A DNA stretch of 64,000 bases from CAIVVT01 sp052145115 (GTDB taxonomy: Bacteria; Acidobacteriota; Terriglobia; Bryobacterales; Bryobacteraceae), in contig JBKQPG010000025.1 of assembly GCA_052145115.1 (NCBI GenBank), positions 62,001 to 126,000 on the forward strand, in the 5' to 3' direction. The notes beneath the pieces are model-generated. The model was not told the DNA's origin and ran no database searches. It saw only the letters and a list, made by a program, of their open reading frames with translations. Below are positions 18,608-27,525 of the stretch, in pieces; the stretch's first letter is position 1, and the number at the start of each line of letters is the position of its first letter. A program made the translations under genes and the position numbers.

Positions 18608-20065
18608 GTGACCGACCTTGCAATCTGGATTGTCGCCGCCGTATTGGTGTGTTGGTTGGCGCTGGTCCGCCGGCCGGAATCCTATCTGTGGCTGCTCTTC
18701 GCGGTTGCGCCTTGGCCTGGGCTGTATGTAGCGATGATATGGAACCTGGACGCCTTCAAGCTGGGGCTGCTTCTGGCGCCGCTGGTTCTGCTGCTACGCC
18801 TTCCACACCACGAGACAAGGCTGTTTCGGGTTCTAGCAGCGCTGCTTGGTTACGCTCTCATCCTGGCCGCCTGGCAGGTTATTACTCACGAAGTAGTGGA
18901 ATTCGACGTGTTGAAACACCTGGATATCCAGGTCCGCCTGGCGGCTGCGAACTACTTATTTCTGTGCCGCCTACTGCTGGTGTTTCTGGTGTGCAGCGTG
19001 GCGCGCACACAAACGGCGCTGCGCAGTTGTATCCACGCTTACGTCGGTTCGGCCGCCGTCCTCGGTTTGTATGGTCTGATCCAGGAAGGTTCGTTTCTGG
19101 CGCAGGGGAATCCGATTACCTTCATGCATGACAAGGGCATTTTGGGCGACGCAAATCGCATCGCGACAGCAGACATCTTCGGCGTCACATTCCTGCGGAT
19201 TTACTCCTTTTGCATGGAGCCTAAAGACCTTGCGCTCTTCATGGCGCCGGCGATCGCATTCGTGTCGACGACACTCTCCGTGGGCGCACGCGACTTTGGC
19301 CGCAGGTCATTTCAATGGGTGCTGCTTACTGTCCTGTGCGCCGCCGCGCTGCTCACGTTCTCGACCTCGCTGCTGATCGTGGCGCCCCTGATGCTGCTGG
19401 GCATAGAGCTGGCCGGACCCCGGTCGAACTCGTCGCGGGCTGTGCGGCGCTTTGCCGTAATCGCCGCGCTCCTGCTGATCGCATCACCGGTGCTCGAGGA
19501 AATGTGGAAAGTGCGTGTGGATCAGCGCCTGAGCTCAGGCGAAACCACGATCCTTCAGAAGTCGCGGGAGGCCCCGGCGCTGGAATTCCTGGTCGATCAT
19601 CTGCCCCGTTCCCTGGTTGGCTACGGGGTTGGCACGCAGGCATTTTACCTTCCCAGCTACATGCCGGCCGAGTTCAGAGAGATGGCCAATTCAAGCGATG
19701 TGGTCGTAGGTATGGACTCTTTCTGGTTCTCGCTGTTGCTGGATCTCGGTATCCCAGGAGTATTGCTTGTGGGGATGGCGTGCCTGCAATGCCTGGGGCG
19801 GGGCTCGAAGAGACACGACTCGAGTTGGCCGTACCGGGCGGCGTTTCTGGCAACGGTCGTGATGTCCATTCCCCAACAAGGGGACTTGCGGTCGGGCATC
19901 CTCTGGCTCTTCATGGGGCTGGCTTATCAGGCCCGGAGCATGGTCAGAGCGCAGACTATTCAGGCGCATCCGTTGTTGATCCGCGGGGACCGGACGCTGG
20001 CAGTTTGCGGAGCGCCCACGGAAGCGAGAGCGTGGCAGGACATCGCAGCGCCGCCCCGCCGCTAG
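18608..20065 (+). CDS. polysaccharide polymerase, Wzy/O-antigen ligase-like
   Basis: A 485-residue polytopic membrane protein with at least ten hydrophobic helices and one long external loop around residues 300-375, which contains the ALEFLVDHLPRSLVGYGVG segment. This layout is typical of Wzy polymerases and WaaL-type ligases, which share too little sequence for closer matching. Its place between glycosyltransferases of the cluster points to the polymerase that joins flipped repeat units in the periplasm. The start is GTG 18608. A second such protein is encoded at 34314. Confidence 0.8.
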   Translation: MTDLAIWIVAAVLVCWLALVRRPESYLWLLFAVAPWPGLYVAMIWNLDAFKLGLLLAPLVLLLRLPHHETRLFRVLAALLGYALILAAWQVITHEVVEFDVLKHLDIQVRLAAANYLFLCRLLLVFLVCSVARTQTALRSCIHAYVGSAAVLGLYGLIQEGSFLAQGNPITFMHDKGILGDANRIATADIFGVTFLRIYSFCMEPKDLALFMAPAIAFVSTTLSVGARDFGRRSFQWVLLTVLCAAALLTFSTSLLIVAPLMLLGIELAGPRSNSSRAVRRFAVIAALLLIASPVLEEMWKVRVDQRLSSGETTILQKSREAPALEFLVDHLPRSLVGYGVGTQAFYLPSYMPAEFREMANSSDVVVGMDSFWFSLLLDLGIPGVLLVGMACLQCLGRGSKRHDSSWPYRAAFLATVVMSIPQQGDLRSGILWLFMGLAYQARSMVRAQTIQAHPLLIRGDRTLAVCGAPTEARAWQDIAAPPRR

Positions 20066-20103
20066 TGCGGTCGCGGTATTGAGTCCCCCCATTTCCCTGG
20101 CCT

Positions 20104-21264
20104 GTGAAAGTAGTGAATGTTGGCATAAATCTGGCCCCCTGCCGGGGCGGAATCTATCGCACTGTCGTATCATTCAGCCGGGCCTTCCGGCGGTGCAATT
20201 ACGAAGCCATCGTGCTCGGTTTCGGCCCCCCGCGAGGGCCCACTGAATTCGAGTGTCCTTCGATATGCATCGAAACGACCAGAATCCCCGTTCTAAGCAA
20301 GTATTACGTCTGGCCCGGATTCTACGACGGAAGGTTTGAGCGTCTTCTTGGTCGCCCGGATGTGGTATTCATTCACGGCTTGTTCTACCATGCTGCCATT
20401 CGGACGGCCTGCTACTGCGCCCGCCGCAAAATACCTTACATCGTCGTGAGCCACGGCTCTTTGGATCCTTACGTCTTCACATACCGGCGGATGCGCAAGC
20501 AGGTTTGGACCACGCTCAACCGCAAGCGGCTCTGCGTCGATCCCTCAGCCGTACTGTTCTCGACCGCGGAAGAGGCTCTGCGGGCAGCCAGCTGGACCAC
20601 CGGGGGCCGGACCGAAATCATACCTTGGCCGGTACTAAGTGTGCCGGATTATGACAAGCATCGGGCCAGGGCCGCAATACTGAAGAAATACGAGCTACCT
20701 CCGCAGACGAAAGTGGCCGTATTCTGTGGGCGGCTTGATCCGGTCAAAAGGCCCCTGGAGGCGATTCGGGCGTTTAAGGCGGTGGCAGAGAAGGACTGGG
20801 TACTGCTGATCGTCGGGCCGGCGACGGAGGCGTTGCCGGAGCGCGCCGTCGAAGCGGCCTGCGGCGAGCCCGGACCGCGCTGCATCTGGGCCGGCCCAGC
20901 CTACGGGCAGCAGCTCAATGAGCACTTCCGCGCGGCTGATCTCCTGATTGTGTGGTCGCACAAGGAGAATTTCAGTCACGTGACGGCTGAGGCGTTGGCG
21001 TGCGGGGTGCCAGCGTTCCTTTCCAGAGGGGTCAATCTGTGGCGGGAACTGGCGCCGGTTGGTTGCGCTTTCCAGCCATCACGCGATGGTCCTGAAGAAG
21101 GCGCCCTGCGGAGCGCGTTGAGCGAAGTGCTCAGGATGAACCGCGAGGAGTTGGCTGAGGCCGGGCAGCGAGGCCGCGATTGGGCAAGGGAAGAACTTTC
21201 GGAAGAGAGATTCGCCCAGCGAGTTAGCCGGCTGTGTGTCACCGCCCTCGCGAACAACCAATAG
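20104..21264 (+). CDS. glycosyltransferase family 4
   Basis: A 386-residue GT-B glycosyltransferase. The N-terminal half has NVGINLAPCRGGIYRTV, FIHGLFYHAAIRTAC and VVSHGSLDPY, a motif common in bacterial mannosyl- or galactosyltransferases of exopolysaccharide clusters. The C-terminal half has VAVFCGRLDPVKRPLEAIRA, VLLIVGPA and the donor-site region FSHVTAEALACGVPAFLS, matching the GT4 E-x(7)-E area. The start is GTG 20104. It should extend the lipid-linked repeat unit on the cytoplasmic face. The next glycosyltransferase starts eight bases after its stop. Confidence 0.88.
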   Translation: MKVVNVGINLAPCRGGIYRTVVSFSRAFRRCNYEAIVLGFGPPRGPTEFECPSICIETTRIPVLSKYYVWPGFYDGRFERLLGRPDVVFIHGLFYHAAIRTACYCARRKIPYIVVSHGSLDPYVFTYRRMRKQVWTTLNRKRLCVDPSAVLFSTAEEALRAASWTTGGRTEIIPWPVLSVPDYDKHRARAAILKKYELPPQTKVAVFCGRLDPVKRPLEAIRAFKAVAEKDWVLLIVGPATEALPERAVEAACGEPGPRCIWAGPAYGQQLNEHFRAADLLIVWSHKENFSHVTAEALACGVPAFLSRGVNLWRELAPVGCAFQPSRDGPEEGALRSALSEVLRMNREELAEAGQRGRDWAREELSEERFAQRVSRLCVTALANNQ

Positions 21265-21271
21265 GACCTGC

Positions 21272-22528
21272 ATGCGGGCGCTTCTTCTTTCAGACTATTA
21301 CTACCCCGAGAGCGTTGGCGCGGGCATCTGGGTAACTCAACTTGCTCACGATTTCAAGGCGCATGGTCATGAGGTAACCGTAGTTACCTCATTCCCAAGT
21401 TATCCGCTGGGACGAATTTTCGACGGATACCGTAATCGACTCGCCGACCGTAAGTGTGTAGATGGTATCGATGTCATCCGGACCTTCACCTACGCCACGC
21501 CCAATAAGTCGTTCCGGGCCCGGTGTGCCGGGTTCGGTGCGTTTTGCCTTTCCGCGGCACCGGGTTACCTTCGCTGGAGGCGCCGCGTCGATGTCGTGTA
21601 TGCCATTTTGCCCCCATTGCCATTGGGCATTTCCGCTTGGGCTATCGCCCAAGCCTCCGGCGCCAAACTGGTCATCAACGTTCAAGACATTTACCCTGAC
21701 ATTGCAATTGCTCTCAACCAGTTGAGGAACCCGGCGGCGGTGGGGCTGCTGCGGGGCATGGAACGATGGATCTACCGGCGAGCGGACGGAATCGTCGTCA
21801 TCTCCGAAGGGTTTCGCCAGAACCTTCTGGGCAAGGGCGTCCCGGCCTCCAAACTGCGCGTTGTGCCGAATTGGGCGGACCCCGATCAGATCCTCCCCGG
21901 GCCGCCGGAGAACGCCTTTCGGCGCAAGACGGGCGCAAACGGCGACTTGCTTGTGATCTACTCCGGCGGACTCTCTTATAACGCGGAGCTAGAACCGGTT
22001 ATCGATGCAGCGGCGCAGCTCCGCGACCAGCCGATCCGGTTTGCATTCGTCGGTGATGGCGTTCAGAAGCAGGCGCTCATGAACCGGGTGGAGGCGGCGC
22101 GTCTGGATAAAGTGGACTTTTACCCTTTTCAACCGCTGGAACAATATGGTGAAGTCCTGGCCGCCTCGGATGTGACTCTCGTCACTCTGAACTCCGCGGC
22201 GACGTTTGCATCGGTCCCTTCAAAGATCTACAAGCAGATGGCCGCAGCCCGGCCGATCATCGCGATCGCCAGCCAGGAAAGTACGCTAAGTGGTTTAATA
22301 ATGGACGCACAGTGTGGTGTCATCGTGCCACCGGGTGATCCGCAGCGCCTGGCGAACGTGCTGCGCGGCGCCTTGGATCAGCGTGGCGCCTTTGTCGAAA
22401 TGGGCCGCAGAGGACGTTTGTATCTGGAGCGGAATTGCAGCCGAAATGGTTGCGTCGTGCGGGTTGAAGCCGCCCTCGCGGAAGCCTGTGCCGAAGCTCA
22501 TCCGCGCCCCGTGCTGGCTGGCGTATAG
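21272..22528 (+). CDS. glycosyltransferase family 4, WcaI-like
   Basis: A 418-residue GT4 enzyme resembling the WcaI/WbuB group. The N-terminus is characteristic (MRALLLSDYYYPESVGAGIW, then HGHEVTVVTSFPSYPLG). NVQDIYPDIAIALNQLRN and ERWIYRRADGIVVISEGF in outline follow. The donor half has VIYSGGLSYNAELEPVIDAA, FAFVGDG and VPSKIYKQMAAARPIIA. ATG 21272 is taken because the family usually begins at this methionine; a start at 21236 would overlap the upstream gene by 29 bases. WcaI proteins are associated with fucosyl transfer in colanic acid, but the donor is not established here. Confidence 0.88.
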   Translation: MRALLLSDYYYPESVGAGIWVTQLAHDFKAHGHEVTVVTSFPSYPLGRIFDGYRNRLADRKCVDGIDVIRTFTYATPNKSFRARCAGFGAFCLSAAPGYLRWRRRVDVVYAILPPLPLGISAWAIAQASGAKLVINVQDIYPDIAIALNQLRNPAAVGLLRGMERWIYRRADGIVVISEGFRQNLLGKGVPASKLRVVPNWADPDQILPGPPENAFRRKTGANGDLLVIYSGGLSYNAELEPVIDAAAQLRDQPIRFAFVGDGVQKQALMNRVEAARLDKVDFYPFQPLEQYGEVLAASDVTLVTLNSAATFASVPSKIYKQMAAARPIIAIASQESTLSGLIMDAQCGVIVPPGDPQRLANVLRGALDQRGAFVEMGRRGRLYLERNCSRNGCVVRVEAALAEACAEAHPRPVLAGV

Positions 22529-22550
22529 ATAAGTTCTTCGGGAGATCCAG

Positions 22551-23531
22551 ATGAAGCGAGTGCTAGTAAACGGTGCGGGCGGGTTCATTGGCGGCCAGCT
22601 CGTCAAACGCCTGAAAGCGGAAGGCCACTGGGTCCGCGCCGTCGATCTCAAGCCGCACGATTTCGCCGTCCCGCCAGCGGACGAGTTCATCCTGGGCGAC
22701 CTGCGCGACCCGTCCGTAGTCCGCCGAGCGGTTCAGGAGATAGAAGACGTCTATCAATTGGCGGCCGACATGGGCGGAGCTGGTTATGTCTTCACCGGTG
22801 AGCATGACGCCGCCATCATGCATAACTCGGCGATTATTAACCTCAACTGCCTGGAGTACGGGCGTCTGGCCGGCGTGAAGAAGTTCTTCTACTCCTCTTC
22901 CGCCTGTATCTACCCCGAGTACAACCAACTCGATCCGGATAACCCGAAGTGCGCCGAGGATTCCGCCTATCCGGCCGCGCCTGACAGCGAGTATGGATGG
23001 GAGAAGCTGTTCAGCGAGCGCCTTTACCTGGCCTATATGCGGAACTACGGCGTGCAGGTGCGGATCGCCCGTTTCCACAACATCTTCGGTCCCGAAGGGA
23101 CGTGGGACGGGGGCCGCGAAAAGGCGCCGGCCGCGCTGTGCCGCAAGGTGGCCCAGACGCCCGACGGCGGCGAAATTGAAATCTGGGGCGATGGCCTCCA
23201 GACGCGTTCGTTCCTGTACATCGACGAGTGCCTGGAAGCTGTCCGCCGGTTGATGGAGTCCGAATTCACCGGTCCGGTCAATGTGGGCTCCGAAGAGATG
23301 GTCACGATCGATCAACTGGCCCGCATGGTCATGGATATCGCGGGGAAGCGCCTTTCGATCCACCATATCCCGGGCCCGCTGGGCGTGCGCGGGCGTAATT
23401 CGGATAACCGGATGATTCGGGAGCGGCTGGGGTGGTCGCCGTCGAGGCCGCTGCGGGACGGTCTGAAGACGACTTATGGTTGGATTGAAGGCCAGGTGCG
23501 GGGAATGAGGGGGCTGGCCGTCCCGGCATGA
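22551..23531 (+). CDS. NAD-dependent epimerase, GDP-mannose 3,5-epimerase-like
   Basis: A 326-residue extended SDR. The NAD loop is GAGGFIG (residues 7-13). The segment QLAADMGGAGYVFTGEHDA and the catalytic region FFYSSSACIYPEYNQL, then DSEYGWEKLFSERL (Y-x3-K) and FHNIFGPEGTWDGGREKAP, closely follow plant and bacterial GDP-mannose 3,5-epimerase (EC 5.1.3.18). A role in supplying GDP-L-galactose or GDP-L-gulose for the polymer is inferred. Other nucleotide-sugar epimerases share parts of these motifs, so the substrate should be treated as probable rather than certain. Its last codons overlap the start of wecB (ATGA at 23528-23531). Confidence 0.8.
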   Translation: MKRVLVNGAGGFIGGQLVKRLKAEGHWVRAVDLKPHDFAVPPADEFILGDLRDPSVVRRAVQEIEDVYQLAADMGGAGYVFTGEHDAAIMHNSAIINLNCLEYGRLAGVKKFFYSSSACIYPEYNQLDPDNPKCAEDSAYPAAPDSEYGWEKLFSERLYLAYMRNYGVQVRIARFHNIFGPEGTWDGGREKAPAALCRKVAQTPDGGEIEIWGDGLQTRSFLYIDECLEAVRRLMESEFTGPVNVGSEEMVTIDQLARMVMDIAGKRLSIHHIPGPLGVRGRNSDNRMIRERLGWSPSRPLRDGLKTTYGWIEGQVRGMRGLAVPA

Positions 23532-24682
23532 CCAGCGTGTTGCTGGTCTTCGGCACCCGGCCGGAGGCCATCAAACTCGCGCCGGTGATCGCGGAACTAA
23601 GGACACGTGGGTCCGGAGTCCGGACGCACGTCTGTGTGACTGCTCAGCACCGGCAGATGCTGGATCAGGTGCTCGACTGGTTCCAGATCGTACCCGATTT
23701 CGACCTGGACCTGATGCAGGCCAACCAAAGTCTGTGCCAGTTGGCGGGGCAGGTTCTCGGGCGGGTCGGCGAAGTGCTTGATCAGGCGCGCGCCGATGTC
23801 GTGCTGGTTCAGGGCGACACGACGACTGCCATGGCGGCCTCCCTCGCGGCCTTCTATCGCGGGATCCCGGTAGGACATGTGGAGGCCGGGTTGCGCACCT
23901 ATGACATGCAGAGTCCCTTCCCCGAAGAGCTGAACCGCCGCGTAGTGAGTTTGGTCGCCGCCCAGCATTTCGCTCCGACCCGGCACGCCGCGGAAGCTCT
24001 GCTCGCGGAACGGATTCCGGCGGCCCGGATTCACATCACGGGCAACAGCGTGGTCGATGCGCTGGCGCTGACGCTGGCGCGCCCGGTGGCAGTGGAATTA
24101 CCATTCGGCGAGGACCAGCGCATTGTTCTGGTGACCGCGCACCGGCGCGAGAGCTTCGGCGAGCAGTTCGAATCGATGTGCCGCGCGTTGCACAAACTGG
24201 CCGAGCGCAACCGGGACATTCAGATTGTCTATCCGGTGCATCTGAACCCGAATGTGCGCCAACCGGTGAACCGCATTCTCGCCGGTCATCCGCGCATTCA
24301 CCTGCTGGAGCCGTTGCGCTATGAGCAGTTTGTACACCTGATGGCGCGCGCCCACATCGTTCTGACCGATTCCGGCGGGGTCCAGGAAGAGGCTCCGTGC
24401 CTGGGCAAGCCCACGCTGGTGATGCGTGAGACGACCGAACGGCCGGAGGCCATCGAGGCCGGCCTGGCGCGGCTGGTAGGGACGGCCGAGAGCGGCATCG
24501 TCGAGTGCTGTGAAAGGCTGTTGCAGGACCGCTCCGAGTACGACCGGATGGCCCGTGCCGGGAGCCCGTTCGGCGATGGGAACGCCGCGCGCCGCATCGT
24601 CGATCTGCTGGTGGGAAAAGCCGCCCGGCAGGAGCCGATCCCGACCCCTCATCTGCTATGGCCCGCATCCGCGACCTGTTGA
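23528..24682 (+). CDS. wecB: UDP-N-acetylglucosamine 2-epimerase (non-hydrolysing)
   Basis: A 384-residue GT-B-like epimerase that interconverts UDP-GlcNAc and UDP-ManNAc. Signature motifs are VFGTRPEAIKLAPVI at the N-terminus, VLVQGDTTTAMAASLAAF, GHVEAGLRTYD, PEELNRR, and TDSGGVQEEAPCLGKPTLVM followed by ETTERPEAIEAG in the UDP-binding half. It has the usual family length. It overlaps both the upstream epimerase (4 bases) and the downstream phosphoglycosyltransferase (25 bases), so it is part of one tight operon. It implies ManNAc or a derivative in the polysaccharide; no wecC-type dehydrogenase is in the window. Confidence 0.93.
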   Translation: MTSVLLVFGTRPEAIKLAPVIAELRTRGSGVRTHVCVTAQHRQMLDQVLDWFQIVPDFDLDLMQANQSLCQLAGQVLGRVGEVLDQARADVVLVQGDTTTAMAASLAAFYRGIPVGHVEAGLRTYDMQSPFPEELNRRVVSLVAAQHFAPTRHAAEALLAERIPAARIHITGNSVVDALALTLARPVAVELPFGEDQRIVLVTAHRRESFGEQFESMCRALHKLAERNRDIQIVYPVHLNPNVRQPVNRILAGHPRIHLLEPLRYEQFVHLMARAHIVLTDSGGVQEEAPCLGKPTLVMRETTERPEAIEAGLARLVGTAESGIVECCERLLQDRSEYDRMARAGSPFGDGNAARRIVDLLVGKAARQEPIPTPHLLWPASATC

Positions 24683-25257
24683 TCGCTTCCGCGCTGCTGC
24701 TGCTGCTGTCGCCGCTACTGCTCGCGTGCGCCCTGGCTGTGCGGCGATCCTCCCCCGGGCCGGTGTTGTTCCGGCAGCGGCGATTGGGACTTCACGGGCG
24801 GCCATTTTGGCTGCTGAAGTTTCGCAGCATGATGCACAACGCGCCGGAAGTTCGCAACCCGGACGGGTCGGCCTACTCCGGCGCCGGCGATCCGCGCGTC
24901 ACGCCGGTGGGACGGTTCCTGCGCCAGACCAGCCTGGACGAATTGCCGCAGCTCCTGAACGTGCTGCGGGGAGAGATGAGCCTGGTTGGTCCGCGGCCGG
25001 ATCAAGTCGACCAGCTTCGTTTCTACACGCAGGACGAGAAACGCAAGCTGCGCGTCAAGCCCGGCATCACAGGACTGGCCCAGATCAGCGGACGCAACAA
25101 CATCCCCTGGGCGCGTAGAAAGGCGCTCGACCTGGAGTACGTGGAGCGCCAGAGCTCCTGGCTCGATTGGGGAATCCTGATCCGGACCCTGCCGCGCGTA
25201 TTGTGGCGCCGGGATGTGGACAGCCCGGGCCTTCCCGTGCCTGAGAACCACGCCTGA
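24658..25257 (+). CDS. initiating phosphoglycosyltransferase (PglC/WcaJ-type sugar transferase)
   Basis: A 199-residue monotopic membrane enzyme that transfers a sugar-1-phosphate to undecaprenyl phosphate and begins each repeat unit. It has the short form: one N-terminal re-entrant hydrophobic helix (LLIASALLLLLSPLLLACAL), then SSPGPVLFRQRRLGLHG, FWLLKFRSM and the catalytic Asp-Glu pair in TSLDELPQLLNVLRGEMSL, followed by VGPRP and KPGITGLAQISGRN. The four N-terminal helices of WcaJ are absent, so it resembles PglC. The start ATG 24658 lies inside the end of wecB. The sugar is not predictable from sequence. Confidence 0.92.
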   Translation: MARIRDLLIASALLLLLSPLLLACALAVRRSSPGPVLFRQRRLGLHGRPFWLLKFRSMMHNAPEVRNPDGSAYSGAGDPRVTPVGRFLRQTSLDELPQLLNVLRGEMSLVGPRPDQVDQLRFYTQDEKRKLRVKPGITGLAQISGRNNIPWARRKALDLEYVERQSSWLDWGILIRTLPRVLWRRDVDSPGLPVPENHA

Positions 25258-25273
25258 TGAATGCCCGAATCGC

Positions 25274-26317
25274 ATGAGCATCGACGCGCGTAGCGGGCTC
25301 GCCGCCCCGCCGGACACTGCGGTTGATCACGCCGACGCAGTCGAAGTGGTGGACGCTGCTTCCAGCCACGCTGGCGCGATCGCCAGCCTGCTGCGGGATT
25401 GGCCGCTCAACCCTCTTGGCGTCTATGCGTCCGAATTCGACGACAGCGCCTACGCGGCGTTCCACGACTGGCGAGTGCGCCGGATTCTGGACCAGCCCCA
25501 TTCCCGGACGCTGGTAGTGCGATCGGCCGGAACCATCGTCGCCTCAGCATGCTGGAGCCTTCTGACCTGGGATACGCAGGAGTTAGGATTGGCCAGCGGC
25601 CGGTTGGAGTGGCTGGCGGCGGCGGGGCCGTATACGGCGGCGCGGCGGCGCAAAGAGCAGCTTGTCCGGGGTGTCCTCGATCAATGCCGCGCGGGCGGCA
25701 TCCATTACCTGATCTCTCGCCTGCATAGCGCGGACTTGTCGGGGATCCACGCGCTGGAGGCAAACGGCTTCGAGTTGATTGATGGGATTCAGACCTTCTC
25801 GATGCCTCTCAATGCCGGCCAGGCGCGGCCGCCGGATCCTGCGTGGCGCGTTCGATTGTACGAACCGCAGGACCGCCAGCGGATCCTGGCCATTGCGCGG
25901 GCTGCTTACGTCTTCGACCGTTTTCACAACGACCCTCACATCCCGCGCCAGGCCGCGGACTCCGTCAACGAGCACTGGGTCGAGAACTGCTGCCTCGGGA
26001 CCGCGGCCGACGCTGTCCTGGTCGCGCTGGATGGCGACATCCCCGTGGGCTATGTGACCTGCCAGCTCGACCACGAGGCCGCCGGCTGGTTGCGCATCCT
26101 GTTCGGTACCATCGGCATGGTCGCCACGGATTCCCGGCTGCGCGGGCGCGGCATCGCGCGGGCCGCCACTTACGCCGCGCTCGATTGGTTCGCTCAACAA
26201 GGCGTGGCGATCGTTGAGGTCGGCACGCAACTCAGCAACATTCCGGCGGGCCGCTTGTATGAGCTGTGCGGATTCCGTCTGGCGGCCAGCACTCTCACCT
26301 TTCGAAAGCTCCTCTAA
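25274..26317 (+). CDS. GNAT-family N-acyltransferase, WecD-like
   Basis: A 347-residue protein with a degenerate N-terminal GNAT-like half (about residues 20-180) and an intact C-terminal GNAT domain (about 195-347). The second half carries FDRFHNDPHIPRQ, ADSVNEHWVENC, the acetyl-CoA loop VATDSRLRGRGIARAATYAA and EVGTQLSNIPAGRLYELCGF. This resembles WecD (RffC), which N-acetylates a 4-amino-4,6-dideoxy sugar nucleotide. It directly precedes a DegT aminotransferase, the enzyme that would make its amino substrate. Start ATG 25274 is taken over an in-frame start at 25214 that would overlap the upstream gene. Confidence 0.8.
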   Translation: MSIDARSGLAAPPDTAVDHADAVEVVDAASSHAGAIASLLRDWPLNPLGVYASEFDDSAYAAFHDWRVRRILDQPHSRTLVVRSAGTIVASACWSLLTWDTQELGLASGRLEWLAAAGPYTAARRRKEQLVRGVLDQCRAGGIHYLISRLHSADLSGIHALEANGFELIDGIQTFSMPLNAGQARPPDPAWRVRLYEPQDRQRILAIARAAYVFDRFHNDPHIPRQAADSVNEHWVENCCLGTAADAVLVALDGDIPVGYVTCQLDHEAAGWLRILFGTIGMVATDSRLRGRGIARAATYAALDWFAQQGVAIVEVGTQLSNIPAGRLYELCGFRLAASTLTFRKLL

Positions 26318-27502
26318 ATGAGCTCCATTGCCGCGCCTTGCAGGGCCACTTTCCTGCCCTTCTGCCTCCCGCAAATCGGCGAGGAGGAGATCCAGGAGGT
26401 GGTCGACACTCTGCGATCCGGCTGGCTGACCACCGGCCCCAAAGTCAAACGATTCGAAGCCGAGTTCGCCTGCTATGTGGGGGTCCGCCACGCCATCGCC
26501 GTCGGTTCCTGCACTGCCGCGCTGCAGGTGTCCCTGGCGGCGCTGGGCATCGGGCCAGGCGACGAGGTGATCGTTCCGACACTGACCTTCTGCGCCACCG
26601 CGAACGTCGTGGCCCACCTCGGCGCCACACCCGTGATCGTGGACGTCGATCGCAATTTCCAAATATCGCTCGAGGCCGTGGAACGCGCCATCACGCCTCG
26701 CACCCGCGCCGTGATTCCGGTGCACTACGCCGGGCAGCCCTGTGACCTGGACGAGATTCTGCGCCTGGCCGCCCGGCACGGCCTCGCCGTGGTGGAGGAT
26801 GCGGCCCATGCCGTGGGCGCGCAATACGGCGGGCGGAAGCTCGGCCCGCACAGCCAAGCGGCGGCATTCAGCTTTTACGCCATCAAAAACATGACCACCG
26901 GCGAGGGCGGAATGATCACCACGGACGACGATGCGCTGGCCGATCGGATGCGCATTCTGTCCCTCCATGGCATGAGCCGGGATGCCTGGAAGCGCTACAC
27001 CAACGCCGGATCGTGGTACTACGAGGTGGTCGCGCTGGGCTTCAAGGTCAACATGACCGATCTGCAGGCGGCGCTGGGCGTCCACCAGCTTCGCCGGTTG
27101 GACGGCTTCATCGCCCGGCGCCAGCAGATCGCCGAGGTTTACGACGGCGCCTTTGCGGACCTGCCCGAAATCGTGCCGCCGCCACGCTTGCGCAACCGCA
27201 ATCACGTCTTTCACCTGTACCCCATCCGGCTCCGCCTGGAGCGGCTGCGCCTGGATCGGAATCAGTTCATTCAGGCACTGAGCGAGAACAACATCGGGAC
27301 CAGCGTCCACTTCATCCCGCTGCACCGCCATCCCCTGTACGCGGATCGATTCGGCTACCGGCCGGAACAGTTTCCGGTGGCCGAAGAGATCTATAACGGG
27401 CTTCTGTCTCTGCCTCTATACCCCCGCATGACCGACGGCGACGTCCAGGATGTCATCGCCGCCGTGCGGGATACGGTGCTGCAGAACCGCATTGCCGGCT
27501 GA
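26318..27502 (+). CDS. DegT/DnrJ/EryC1/StrS sugar aminotransferase
   Basis: A 394-residue PLP-dependent transaminase acting on a nucleotide keto-sugar. Features are FLPFCLPQIGEEEIQEVV and LRSGWLTTGPKVKRFEAEFA near the start, the cofactor phosphate region GSCTAALQVSLAALG, EVIVPTLTFCATANVV, the Asp clamp in VVEDAAHAVGAQYGG and the Schiff-base lysine K190 in SFYAIKNMTTGEGG. It starts one base after the WecD-like stop codon. Together they predict an N-acetylated amino-deoxy sugar such as a fucosamine or viosamine derivative. The dTDP-glucose synthase and dehydratase needed are not in the window. Confidence 0.92.
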   Translation: MSSIAAPCRATFLPFCLPQIGEEEIQEVVDTLRSGWLTTGPKVKRFEAEFACYVGVRHAIAVGSCTAALQVSLAALGIGPGDEVIVPTLTFCATANVVAHLGATPVIVDVDRNFQISLEAVERAITPRTRAVIPVHYAGQPCDLDEILRLAARHGLAVVEDAAHAVGAQYGGRKLGPHSQAAAFSFYAIKNMTTGEGGMITTDDDALADRMRILSLHGMSRDAWKRYTNAGSWYYEVVALGFKVNMTDLQAALGVHQLRRLDGFIARRQQIAEVYDGAFADLPEIVPPPRLRNRNHVFHLYPIRLRLERLRLDRNQFIQALSENNIGTSVHFIPLHRHPLYADRFGYRPEQFPVAEEIYNGLLSLPLYPRMTDGDVQDVIAAVRDTVLQNRIAG

Positions 27503-27525
27503 CCCATGCTGATCGGAGTTTCCTT

